Shown: positions 43,496 to 51,196 of the stretch, one piece after another
Layout: each line of letters begins with the position of its first letter
Position numbering within the stretch: position 1 is the first letter of the stretch
Assembly (NCBI RefSeq): GCF_900168015.1
Contig: NZ_FUYR01000002.1
Location: forward strand, 516,932 to 580,931
Direction of reading: 5' to 3'
From: Daejeonella lutea
GTDB taxonomy: Bacteria > Bacteroidota > Bacteroidia > Sphingobacteriales > Sphingobacteriaceae
DNA length: 64,000 bases
Notes under the pieces: model-generated
Databases searched by the model: none
Seen by the model: the letters and a program-made list of their open reading frames with translations, nothing else
Told to the model about the DNA's origin: nothing
Program-made: the position numbers and the translations under genes

Positions 43496-44683
43496 ATGTA
43501 TTCAGTCACGTTAAAAAAAGGAAAAGAGAAAGCTGTCCGGCAATTGCACCCCTGGGTGTTTTCTGGAGCGATAGATCGCGTTAAAGGTTCCCCCGAAAAC
43601 GGTGACATCGTCATGGTAACTGACAGCAGTGACAATTTTCTGGCATACGGATTTTTTAATGATAAATCCCGTGTAGCCGTCAGGCTTCTCGAATGGAATC
43701 TGGAAACAGAGATCAATGAAGATTGGTGGAGAAAAAAGATAGCAAAAGCGGTTAAAAGCCGGGAACATCTCTATACTGAAGAGACGAATACCTATCGCTT
43801 AATCTTTAGCGAAGCTGACTTTATTCCCGGGCTAATTGTAGACCGTTATGCTGATTTTCTTTCTGTTCAGATCCTGACAAGTGGTATTGAACGGATAAAA
43901 AACATAATTATTGATGAGCTTCAAAAGCTGTTAGATCCAAAAGGGATATTTGATAGAAGTGATGCTTCAGCACGTGCACATGAAGGTTTGGAAGCCTCCT
44001 CGGGAGGAATTCTTTCCGGCCTTCAGCCACCCGAGTATGTCAGCGTTAAAGAGAATGGTATCTTCTATCACGTGAATATCGCCGAAGGGCAAAAATCAGG
44101 TTTTTATTGCGATCAAAGGGACAATCGAAAAATGGTTGCTGAGCACTCTGCAGGAAAAAAAATTCTTGACTGCTTTTCCTATTCAGGTGGATTTAGTTTA
44201 AATTCTTTCAGGGCTGGTGCATCAGAAGTTGTCAGCGTGGATAGCTCAGCTTTGGCAATTGAAACCCTAAAAAGAAATATAGAGATAAACAGCTTCAGTA
44301 AAATTCCGCACCGGCTAATTCAATCTGACGTAAATAAACAACTGCGTGCTTTTAGGGAAGATGATGAAAAGTTTGATCTGATTATTCTGGACCCGCCTAA
44401 GTATGCACCATCACGTTCTGCATTAACTAAAGCCTCCAGAGCCTACAAAGATCTGAACCGGCTTGCGATGCTGCTGCTGAATGACGGCGGCCTGCTGGCG
44501 ACATTTTCTTGTTCAGGAGCAGTCGATATAACAACTTTTAAACAAATCCTCGCATGGGCAGCACTAGACGCTGGAAAGAAAGTACAGTTTATCGAACAAT
44601 TTGCGCAACCCTCCGATCATCCGGTCAGATCTTCCTTCCCTGAGGGAGAATATTTAAAAGGATTATTGTGTAGGATGAGCTAG
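43496..44683 (+). CDS. Class I SAM-dependent rRNA (cytosine-C5) methyltransferase, RlmI-like
   Basis: This 395-residue protein has an N-terminal PUA domain (AVRQLHPWVFSGAI) and a Rossmann methyltransferase domain. The RlmI/YccW family signatures SGFYCDQRDNR, LDCFSYSGGFSLNSF and LDPPKYAPSR (catalytic motif) are present, with ATFSCSGAV near the end. E. coli RlmI methylates C1962 of 23S rRNA. It is divergent from csaA. Confidence 0.9.
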   Translation: MYSVTLKKGKEKAVRQLHPWVFSGAIDRVKGSPENGDIVMVTDSSDNFLAYGFFNDKSRVAVRLLEWNLETEINEDWWRKKIAKAVKSREHLYTEETNTYRLIFSEADFIPGLIVDRYADFLSVQILTSGIERIKNIIIDELQKLLDPKGIFDRSDASARAHEGLEASSGGILSGLQPPEYVSVKENGIFYHVNIAEGQKSGFYCDQRDNRKMVAEHSAGKKILDCFSYSGGFSLNSFRAGASEVVSVDSSALAIETLKRNIEINSFSKIPHRLIQSDVNKQLRAFREDDEKFDLIILDPPKYAPSRSALTKASRAYKDLNRLAMLLLNDGGLLATFSCSGAVDITTFKQILAWAALDAGKKVQFIEQFAQPSDHPVRSSFPEGEYLKGLLCRMS

Positions 44684-44691
44684 GTCTGATC

Positions 44692-44781
44692 AAGGAGTAA
44701 AGAGCAAGGAACAAAGACTTTCGACAAAACGAACCATATCGATGTTTCGGTGTGATTGTACCTTGTTCTATGTTCCTTATT
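44692..44781. repeat. Heptamer-built inverted repeat between convergent genes (element D)
   Basis: The left block has heptamers AAGGAGT, AAAGAGC, AAGGAAC, AAAGACT in register (44692-44719). The right block has CCTTGTT, CTATGTT, CCTTATT (44761-44781). AAGGAACAAAG (44706-44716) pairs with CTATGTTCCTT (44768-44778) with one mismatch. The right end overlaps the last codons of the TerC gene by a few bases. Confidence 0.8.
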
Positions 44782-45556
44782 TTTCCTCCCGGACATTTTT
44801 CAGCTTAACAGGCTTCGCAGCACCTTTCTTCATTTTAAGATTGAGCATCTCAACTAACACGGAGAAAGCCATTGCGAAGTAGATATACCCCTTCGGGATA
44901 TGTTGCTCGAACCCTTCGGCAAGTAAGGAAACACCAATCAGAAGCAGAAATGATAAGGCAAGCATTTTAACAGTTGGATGCTTATTCACAAAATCACTAA
45001 TCCCACCAGCTGATACCATCATAACGGCTACAGCAATAATAACGGCAGCAATCATCACACCGATATGATCGGCCATACCTACAGCTGTGATCACCGAATC
45101 TAGTGAAAATACAATATCAAGCAGGAGGATCTGGAATATAACGCCATTGAACGTGACCACCGATTTGGCTTGTACAGCATGCTCATCACCCTCCAATTTC
45201 TCATGAATCTCACGGGTACTTTTATAAATAAGAAACAACCCGCCTATAATTAGGATCAAGTCACGACCAGAAATTGCAAGCTTTTCAAACCATTCACCAG
45301 AAGTTAAGCCAATCCAATCTCCCATATTAAACAGTGGAGCAGTGAGACGCATTATCCAGGTCAGCGAAAGCAGCAGCAGTACGCGGGTAATCATTGCAAG
45401 CGCTAATCCAACCCTGCGGGCCTTCTTTTGCTTGTTTGCCGGAAGCTTGGAAGCCATGATTGAAATAAATATGATATTATCTATTCCGAGCACAATTTCG
45501 AGTACTGTCAAGGTTACAAGTGATATCCAGATTTCAGGATTCGAAAGCCATTCCAT
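44777..45556 (-). CDS. TerC-family integral membrane protein
   Basis: This 259-residue protein has seven to nine helices. It carries the family signature VLGIDNIIFISIMASKLP and the second aspartate motif LDIVFSLDSVITAVGM. TerC/Alx-type proteins are linked to tellurite resistance and to manganese export or metalation of secreted proteins. The window does not fix which applies. There is no obvious riboswitch ahead of it. Its stop codon lies within the right arm of a heptamer repeat. Confidence 0.92.
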   Translation of the reverse strand: MEWLSNPEIWISLVTLTVLEIVLGIDNIIFISIMASKLPANKQKKARRVGLALAMITRVLLLLSLTWIMRLTAPLFNMGDWIGLTSGEWFEKLAISGRDLILIIGGLFLIYKSTREIHEKLEGDEHAVQAKSVVTFNGVIFQILLLDIVFSLDSVITAVGMADHIGVMIAAVIIAVAVMMVSAGGISDFVNKHPTVKMLALSFLLLIGVSLLAEGFEQHIPKGYIYFAMAFSVLVEMLNLKMKKGAAKPVKLKNVREEK

Positions 45557-45601
45557 AGTTCAGAGTTTGAGCAAAAGTAAATATTTACGCTAACTATCAA
45601 C

Positions 45602-45632
45602 AAAAAAACCTCCCGGAAGTTCCGGAAGGTTT
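45602..45632 (-). terminator. Intrinsic terminator of the sigma/anti-sigma/DUF4097 operon
   Basis: AACCTCCCGGAA pairs with TTCCGGAAGGTT (one mismatch) around a short loop. The minus-strand transcript ends in seven Ts. It lies 24 bp after the DUF4097 gene. Confidence 0.82.
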
Positions 45633-45655
45633 AATATAAATTTCAAACTTAATGC

Positions 45656-46915
45656 TTACTGGAATTTCACAGCCCCGTAAGAAGATTTAATAATAATTCG
45701 TGAATCTGCTCCTTTACCGATACTACCTTTATAATTTTTTGTTGGGCTCCACGATTTATCTTTACCATCTCCTGTCAGTTGATTTACAAGTGTTGCTTTC
45801 TGATTGTTGTAGTTGAACCCACCATAACTCACCGTAACATCAAAGTCAATATTGGCACTCTCGTCAATACCCAGTGTAACCCCAGAGTAAGTCGAATTAA
45901 TCACTAGGTTCTTGACATTCTTATTCACTTCATTAATTCTGAGGCCACCACTATAGTTTAAGTCAAATGTTCCACCGTTGGTTAAGCTGGCAATGTTAGC
46001 ACCAGCATATTTGATTGTAGCATTAACCTTATCCGCATTGGCAAGCTTCAAACTGCCGTAGCTAACAATTAAGTTGCCATTTGAATAGTCACCCATATTT
46101 GCGGCACCGTAAGAAACCTTAACCTGATTGGCCGGATTGTCTAATTTACCTGAAGAAAAAGCGCCATAAGTACTGTTGATGTTTACCGGACCATCAAAAT
46201 CCGGCACAATAGTGCTGCCATAGCGATTAGTTATATCAAGAGCATTTTTGGCAGGCATGTATACATCATAATTCACCTGAACTCCACGGCGTTCTTCTTT
46301 ACCATTTTTAATTTTTGACCAAAAATTCATCGACGTTTTCTCAAATGTTGTTTTAAAGCTTATAACGTCATTCTGCCGGCTATCGCTAATTGTAACCGTT
46401 TCCAGCAAACTTGCTGCATCGCCATCAGTCGCTTCATATGCTTTTACCTGAACATCAACCTTAATTTCGTTTTTTGCCCAAGTATGAATAATAACCTTTC
46501 CATACTGATTATTGATAGATAGTTTGTCCTTTTTTCCCACAGAATAGGTTTTACTGATGATCTTAGATTTTTCTGCTGTTCCAACATATCCGTTCTGAGG
46601 TTCTGGATTGTCCGAATCATGTCTGTCACCGATAATTATTTCTACATCGCCTACTTCGCGCTCAATATTTTCTACTTCGCGGCCAACTTCTTCCGCTACT
46701 GTACCGATAGCTGCACCAACTTTTTCAAAATCTATCTTTCGAATTTCAAATGCAACTGTTCTGAACAGGTTCGTAATTTCATTCGAGATATTCCTGGTAT
46801 CGATCTTAATGGTATTAGCCTTTTCCGACTTGACCTCGGTTTGTCCATATGCCACGTTTGCAACAAGAAAGCAAAAAGCGAGCAACGTTGCGTTCTTAGA
46901 TCTGTTGTGTTTCAT
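45656..46915 (-). CDS. DUF4097-type exported beta-strand-repeat protein
   Basis: This protein has about 419 residues from the ATG at 46915 (MKHNRSKNATLLAFCFL), with a signal peptide ending VAYGQ. The body is a series of short beta-strand turns typical of DUF4097/adhesin proteins (INNQYGKVIIHTW, NRYGSTIVPDF, YGAFSSG, STYSGVTLGI). It is thought to form a beta-helix; the function is unknown. It overlaps the anti-sigma gene by 20 bp, so it is coupled to the envelope-stress sigma operon. An ATG 7 codons upstream would overlap more. Confidence 0.83.
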   Translation of the reverse strand: MKHNRSKNATLLAFCFLVANVAYGQTEVKSEKANTIKIDTRNISNEITNLFRTVAFEIRKIDFEKVGAAIGTVAEEVGREVENIEREVGDVEIIIGDRHDSDNPEPQNGYVGTAEKSKIISKTYSVGKKDKLSINNQYGKVIIHTWAKNEIKVDVQVKAYEATDGDAASLLETVTISDSRQNDVISFKTTFEKTSMNFWSKIKNGKEERRGVQVNYDVYMPAKNALDITNRYGSTIVPDFDGPVNINSTYGAFSSGKLDNPANQVKVSYGAANMGDYSNGNLIVSYGSLKLANADKVNATIKYAGANIASLTNGGTFDLNYSGGLRINEVNKNVKNLVINSTYSGVTLGIDESANIDFDVTVSYGGFNYNNQKATLVNQLTGDGKDKSWSPTKNYKGSIGKGADSRIIIKSSYGAVKFQ

Positions 46916-47465
46916 GTTTTTGTTCCTTTTTAACATTGTTAATTTGTTGAATAATATTGAGCTGCTGATTTAACAATTCGGTCTGGATCTGAAGATTCCT
47001 GATCATTGCCTTTACAGTTTCCTCCTGATTCGGGCTGGCTGGTAAATCACTCTTTAATTTTTGGTAGCTCGCATCCATCTTTCTTATCTCTGATGAAAAT
47101 TCGCTGTAAAGCTGCGGCTCTTCTTTCTCAATTTGTTTCAGCTCGGTTTGCTTAGCCTCAATCAGGCTGGTATAGTGAACCTGCTGTTTTGCAAGCTTCG
47201 GATCGATATTGCTCAGATCTGCCGATTCTTTCTTTTGATATTGATATCCCCACAAACCAACACCCAATACAACCACGATAGTCGCTGCCATTTTCAGCAA
47301 AAAGCTCAAGCGCACTACCTTTTCCTTTTTTATACCAGTAGCTGAAGAATTGATTCGCTTTTCTTCCAATTGCTGCTCTATCTTATCCCATAAAGCCGCA
47401 GGAGGATCGAACTGGTCAAATTCCTTTTTATTATCCCTGATAAAATTTTCCAATCTGTCTTTCAT
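46896..47465 (-). CDS. Anti-sigma factor-like single-pass membrane protein
   Basis: This 189-residue protein has a cytoplasmic N-terminal domain of about 60 residues, a membrane helix (LLKMAATIVVVLGVGLWGYQ at about 69-88) and a periplasmic coiled-coil-rich tail. The order sigma factor - membrane protein - exported protein is typical of ECF modules, so it is called an anti-sigma factor by context. No ZAS zinc motif (HxxxCxxC) is seen. The next gene overlaps its 3' end. Confidence 0.75.
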   Translation of the reverse strand: MKDRLENFIRDNKKEFDQFDPPAALWDKIEQQLEEKRINSSATGIKKEKVVRLSFLLKMAATIVVVLGVGLWGYQYQKKESADLSNIDPKLAKQQVHYTSLIEAKQTELKQIEKEEPQLYSEFSSEIRKMDASYQKLKSDLPASPNQEETVKAMIRNLQIQTELLNQQLNIIQQINNVKKEQKHETQQI

Positions 47466-47518
47466 CTTTAATCTCTCCCTACCTCTCGTGTGAGAGGCCC
47501 TTTTATTAAACTTTATTG

Positions 47519-48082
47519 TTAATTGTAACTTATTCCCCTAGTCCTCAAAATCTCAGCAAGTTTCCTCCTTGCTCTCATAAACTGCGTCCTGGAAGTATTC
47601 TCACTGATCCGCAAAATGTGTGAGATCTCTTCATGATCATATCCTTCTAACAGGTACAGCGTCAGTACTACGCGATAACCATCCGGAAGCTGTTGGATGG
47701 CTGCTCGTACCTGCCGCACCTGTAATTCCATTTCCTCATAATCAGGAATTTCTGTATCCGGAATGGCTTCTACATCGGTGTCATCAATTGAAATCAGCTC
47801 CATCCTGCGTTTGCGAAGCTGGCTAATCGATTTATTGATCACTATCTGTTTCATCCACAACCCAAAAGTTGTTTCCTGCCTAAAGTCTCCAATGCGTCCG
47901 AATGCGTCAATAAATGCTTCCTGCAAAACATCTGCCGCCTCATCCTCATTATTTAGTATGCGCATAGCAATATTAAACATGGCCCTAGAATAGAGCTTGT
48001 ATAAATCATTATGTGCCTTCCTACTACCGTTCCTGCACTCGACGACAAGGTCGTAGTGCTGATCTACGTAAACAGCTTCCAA
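47519..48082 (-). CDS. ECF RNA polymerase sigma factor (sigma-70 family)
   Basis: This 187-residue protein has sigma region 2 (ILNNEDEAADVLQEAFIDAFGRIGDFRQETTFGLWMKQIVIN, in pieces) and region 4 (LPDGYRVVLTLYLLEGYDHEEISHILRISENTSRTQF). It lies 53 bp upstream of the membrane anti-sigma gene. A CCTCTC/GAGAGG hairpin (47482-47497) sits in that gap. It probably drives its own operon and other envelope-stress genes. Confidence 0.93.
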   Translation of the reverse strand: MEAVYVDQHYDLVVECRNGSRKAHNDLYKLYSRAMFNIAMRILNNEDEAADVLQEAFIDAFGRIGDFRQETTFGLWMKQIVINKSISQLRKRRMELISIDDTDVEAIPDTEIPDYEEMELQVRQVRAAIQQLPDGYRVVLTLYLLEGYDHEEISHILRISENTSRTQFMRARRKLAEILRTRGISYN

Positions 48083-48298
48083 ATTTTTACGCTTTTCTTA
48101 TTCAATAGACGCGGGTAATTTGCTTGCGTTGCATGAGAGGTGGAAAAATATTGCGACGATATGTACATTTTAAATCAATTGGTGATTTTCACATACATAA
48201 AGTTTGATTTCGCATGGGAATGCGACTGTTCGTTGTTATAAGCATGGGTCATATCGAACAATATTTAATTATAAATGGAGTCATAATTACAAAGCGAG

Positions 48299-48832
48299 TT
48301 ATACATTTAAAAAGGAATCCACCCTCCTAATCGCATTTCTCAACCTCTCCTCATTTGTTCCTGATATAACATGATAGGCAGCATCAAGGGCTTTTAACTC
48401 ATTATGCCAAACCTCCATAAAATGCTCCCGCATGTGCGGAAAATCGCGAAGGGGATCCTCTTCCCAGGCTAGATCGATATCCATCAGCAGGTAGAGGTCG
48501 TACGGATGTTTATGGAGATGGTCAGTAACTTCTTTAGGTGATTCTCCAAACATATGATCACTCCAGATCTTAACAGTGATAAATGTGGTGTCACAGATGA
48601 GGATCTTGTTTGCTAAGGGAATATATTTGCTTTCCAGTTCGAGCTGTCCCCGAAACATATTAATCTCATCCTGCCAGGTACAAGGTTCTGAAAGGGCAGA
48701 GCAGTATTCTCTGGCATACTCCGGGACCCAAACTGTGTGATAATGATCAGCAAGCTGTGCTGAGATGGTAGATTTGCCGGTCGACTCGGGCCCTACAATG
48801 GCTATTTTCTTAATGGTGCTATCACTTATCAT
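48299..48832 (-). CDS. NadR-like nicotinamide-riboside kinase domain protein (AAA ATPase)
   Basis: From the ATG at 48832 (MISDSTIKKIAIVGPESTGKST) this protein is 177 residues. It has a Walker A motif GPESTGKST, EYAREYCSAL and DTTFITVKIW, which match the kinase domain of NadR. The gene overlaps pnuC by an ATGA, so the two form one unit: PnuC imports nicotinamide riboside and this kinase traps it as NMN. A thiamine-related role is also possible for PnuC partners. Confidence 0.85.
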   Translation of the reverse strand: MISDSTIKKIAIVGPESTGKSTISAQLADHYHTVWVPEYAREYCSALSEPCTWQDEINMFRGQLELESKYIPLANKILICDTTFITVKIWSDHMFGESPKEVTDHLHKHPYDLYLLMDIDLAWEEDPLRDFPHMREHFMEVWHNELKALDAAYHVISGTNEERLRNAIRRVDSFLNV

Positions 48833-49443
48833 TTCTCCACCTGTAAAGATTTTGAGATCCGGTATTGTCGGCGCCATTCAAGATATCCCATAACTGCAAT
48901 ATAAATGTATAAAGCATACATTCCTGCAGTTAAATGGAGGTCTTTTACAATGTAAACCCCAACGTAGATTATGTCTACAAAAATCCAGATCAGCCAGTTT
49001 TCCATCACTTTCCGCGCCAGGAATATTTGAGCAACCAGACTGCATGCTGTGCAAAAACTGTCAATAAAGGGAAATGAAGCATCTGTGCCTTTATATAGAA
49101 AAAATCCAAGGCCAGCAGTAAAAACCACAATACCAAAAATGGATAGCACAATTTCTCGAAGTGTAATGGAAGAAACGGGGACTGTTTGACTAGCGTCTTT
49201 ACGGCTCCAGAAATACCATCCATAAAAATTCATGACCAGGAAATAGACCTGCAAGCCCATGTCTGCATATAACTTTGCATCCCAGAAAATAAAAATATAG
49301 ATGATGACGCTTATAATGGCGAAGGGCCAGTTCCAAATCTTGTTCTTAGCTGCAAGATATACGCACAGAATTCCGGTTATTACACCTGCAGTTTCGAGAA
49401 GGTTCTGACTTTTAATCCAATCGGCAATTGTAAGGAAGATCAT
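48829..49443 (-). CDS. pnuC: Nicotinamide riboside transporter PnuC
   Basis: This 204-residue membrane protein has about seven helices. It has the PnuC signatures WNWPFAIISVIIYIFIFWDAKLYADMGLQ (in pieces), VYFLVMNFYGWYFWSR and NWLIWIFVDIIYVGVYI. It facilitates uptake of nicotinamide riboside or, in some clades, thiamine. No TPP riboswitch is visible in the 55-bp gap upstream, which favours the nicotinamide reading. It is coupled with the NadR-like kinase by a 4-bp overlap. Confidence 0.92.
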   Translation of the reverse strand: MIFLTIADWIKSQNLLETAGVITGILCVYLAAKNKIWNWPFAIISVIIYIFIFWDAKLYADMGLQVYFLVMNFYGWYFWSRKDASQTVPVSSITLREIVLSIFGIVVFTAGLGFFLYKGTDASFPFIDSFCTACSLVAQIFLARKVMENWLIWIFVDIIYVGVYIVKDLHLTAGMYALYIYIAVMGYLEWRRQYRISKSLQVEK

Positions 49444-49498
49444 TGATCAAATATACACCTTTACCGGAAATCAGATTTTGATATGCTAACCAGATCAA

Positions 49499-50266
49499 CT
49501 AATGGGTACTTGTATAATATTCAAGTGGTAAAACAAATAGGCAATTTTCACTCTTTAGAAAGTCTATAATCTTACGGAATTGGGCCATATTTGATTCATC
49601 CCAGAGATTTGGATGTCCCTGTAGCACCATGTAGTCTGTGTATATGCCCGCAAATTTATCATATTCTTTTAGGAAGTGTTCGTAGTCAACCTTACCTGTC
49701 GCAATTTCCATGTTCACCCGGTTATTGTACGATACTATCCCGCCTGGATTTGGGGCATTGCTGCCACTAAAAAAGATGACCTTATACTTCCCGTTTTTGG
49801 CAAGAACGTCAAAGGTCGTATGATCCACTGCGTTATAAGGAGCGCCAAAAGTCTGCATTTGCAAACCCAGCAAGGTTTTCATCTTTAGATCAGCCGCTTC
49901 AAGATGTTTGAATTGAAAGTCGAATGAGGTCCCTTTAAATTCCTGAAAATTTCCTGGCTGGATACTATTAGAATGATCATAGCCATGGTTCCATATTTCA
50001 AAAAGTGTTTCACCCGTGCTGGATTTTGCCTCGAGATATTTCCGGAACGCAGACGCAGAAGTTTCATCCAAACGAGTTGCAATAACACCTAGGCTTGCCT
50101 TTATCCGACGCTCTTTTAAATAGTCTAATGCGGCTGGCGCACTGAATTTGCCGTCTATGGCTCCAATATCGTCCAGCTTGAGCATAATCTTAGTTTGCGC
50201 CATCATAGTTATTGAAGTTGCAAAGAATATAAGCGTAGCTAGACTTTTGCGGAGAAAATTAGACAT
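49499..50266 (-). CDS. Secreted polysaccharide-deacetylase-like protein
   Basis: This 255-residue protein has a signal peptide (ending MMAQ). It is a NodB/DUF2334-like barrel with the metal-site LDDIGAIDG, NHGYDHSNSI (HxxxH-type), GAPYNAVD and LQGHPNLWD motifs. It may remove N-acetyl groups from extracellular glycan, but the family includes inactive members and the substrate is unknown. It lies about 55 bp upstream of pnuC on the same strand. Confidence 0.8.
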   Translation of the reverse strand: MSNFLRKSLATLIFFATSITMMAQTKIMLKLDDIGAIDGKFSAPAALDYLKERRIKASLGVIATRLDETSASAFRKYLEAKSSTGETLFEIWNHGYDHSNSIQPGNFQEFKGTSFDFQFKHLEAADLKMKTLLGLQMQTFGAPYNAVDHTTFDVLAKNGKYKVIFFSGSNAPNPGGIVSYNNRVNMEIATGKVDYEHFLKEYDKFAGIYTDYMVLQGHPNLWDESNMAQFRKIIDFLKSENCLFVLPLEYYTSTH

Positions 50267-50278
50267 AAGTAAACATAC

Positions 50279-50308
50279 GAAAGCCGGGACTAATCGTCCC
50301 GGCTTTTA
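50279..50308 (-). terminator. Bidirectional terminator hairpin after the lipoprotein gene
   Basis: AAAGCCGGGAC (50280-50290) pairs perfectly with GTCCCGGCTTT (50296-50306) across TAATC. Following T runs are short, so its efficiency is uncertain. It lies 25 bp after the stop codon of the gene at 50333. Confidence 0.65.
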
Positions 50309-50332
50309 AAGATATACAAACTTTATACAGAA

Positions 50333-50863
50333 TTAGCGTGCAGTATTCGGCGCGACGCTAAAACCCAAACTGGTTTTTAAACTTACATCGGCAGTAAGCG
50401 GACTTCTTAGTACGTATTCCATACGCACCCGAACAGTTGATCCTTTGATGTAGTCGTCAAGTAAACGTGAGTTGTCTATATCCAGCATTATACTGCTCCC
50501 CACTGATGTTCCAATGTCTTCTCTGGACGCAACCATTATTTCTGACGAGCTATCACCACGGGAAATATACATCCTGATAGTTTTGAAAGCGCCCATATTC
50601 TGTCCTGAAGGACTAGTTGCATCGATCCTTGCAGAAGAAATTCTTACATCCTTTATTGCATCTGTATTGGAGCCCTGGCCCGTAAAAATCTGATCAAAGC
50701 TGCTGGCCTGGCTTGTCGCAGATAAAGTAGTGTTCGTCCGGCTTGAGGCAGGTACAAGTAATGTTGCGGTATAGGGGAACGAAGAACGTACGATGGATTG
50801 TACAGTTGCACACCCTGTCATTATGGTTGCAATGACGATGAATGATAATAGTGATCTTTTCAT
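50333..50863 (-). CDS. Hypothetical lipoprotein
   Basis: This 176-residue protein has a lipobox (IATIMTGCATVQ) and a beta-rich mature part. It alternates basic and acidic strands (IKDVRISSARIDATS, MFYISR-type strand, SSIMLDIDNSRLLDDY). No family is recognised. The 333-bp gap upstream of it leads to carB; that gap holds the carB -7 element and a small palindrome, but no gene. Confidence 0.72.
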   Translation of the reverse strand: MKRSLLSFIVIATIMTGCATVQSIVRSSFPYTATLLVPASSRTNTTLSATSQASSFDQIFTGQGSNTDAIKDVRISSARIDATSPSGQNMGAFKTIRMYISRGDSSSEIMVASREDIGTSVGSSIMLDIDNSRLLDDYIKGSTVRVRMEYVLRSPLTADVSLKTSLGFSVAPNTAR

Positions 50864-51100
50864 TTGGTTTTAGTTTGATGTTATGGATTCAACCTTTTTT
50901 TGCATGATAATGTAAGCATTTAGCATGCTCATACAAATTGTGATGTAGCTTATACAAAATACGTTCCAATTAGTCTGAAATGTTTGTTGATTTTAACCTA
51001 TAGTTGACGAATAAATAATTTTACAAGACTTTTAATGACGATTGATCATTTAAAACCCCCGTTTTTTTATAAAATCTCCCAATAAATCTATAAAAATATC

Positions 51101-51138
51101 TAACTTTGCATCCCGACAAAACAGCCGGGATTTCTGTT
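51101..51138 (+). promoter_or_regulatory. carB -7 element and start-site palindromes
   Basis: TAACTTTG (51101-51108) matches the Bacteroidota -7 element, with no good -33 partner. The inferred start is about 51113-51115. Around it TCCCG (51111-51115) and CGGGA (51126-51130) form a palindrome, and AAACAG (51119-51124) can pair with CTGTTT (51133-51138). The rest of the 50864-51196 gap shows no gene. Confidence 0.5.
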
Positions 51139-51196
51139 TACAACAGCATAGTAATCTCGTAATGTTGAGTCGCTTAGAAGCACCCAAACTCGCATT

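Noticed and set aside
43441-43716. Long N-terminal extension of csaA overlapping the divergent methyltransferase
   Set aside because: CsaA is a single domain of about 110 residues, and the extension lies antisense to the well-supported start of the rRNA methyltransferase.
49444-49498. TPP or other riboswitch ahead of pnuC
   Set aside because: Only 55 bp separate pnuC from the preceding gene and no aptamer pattern is visible.
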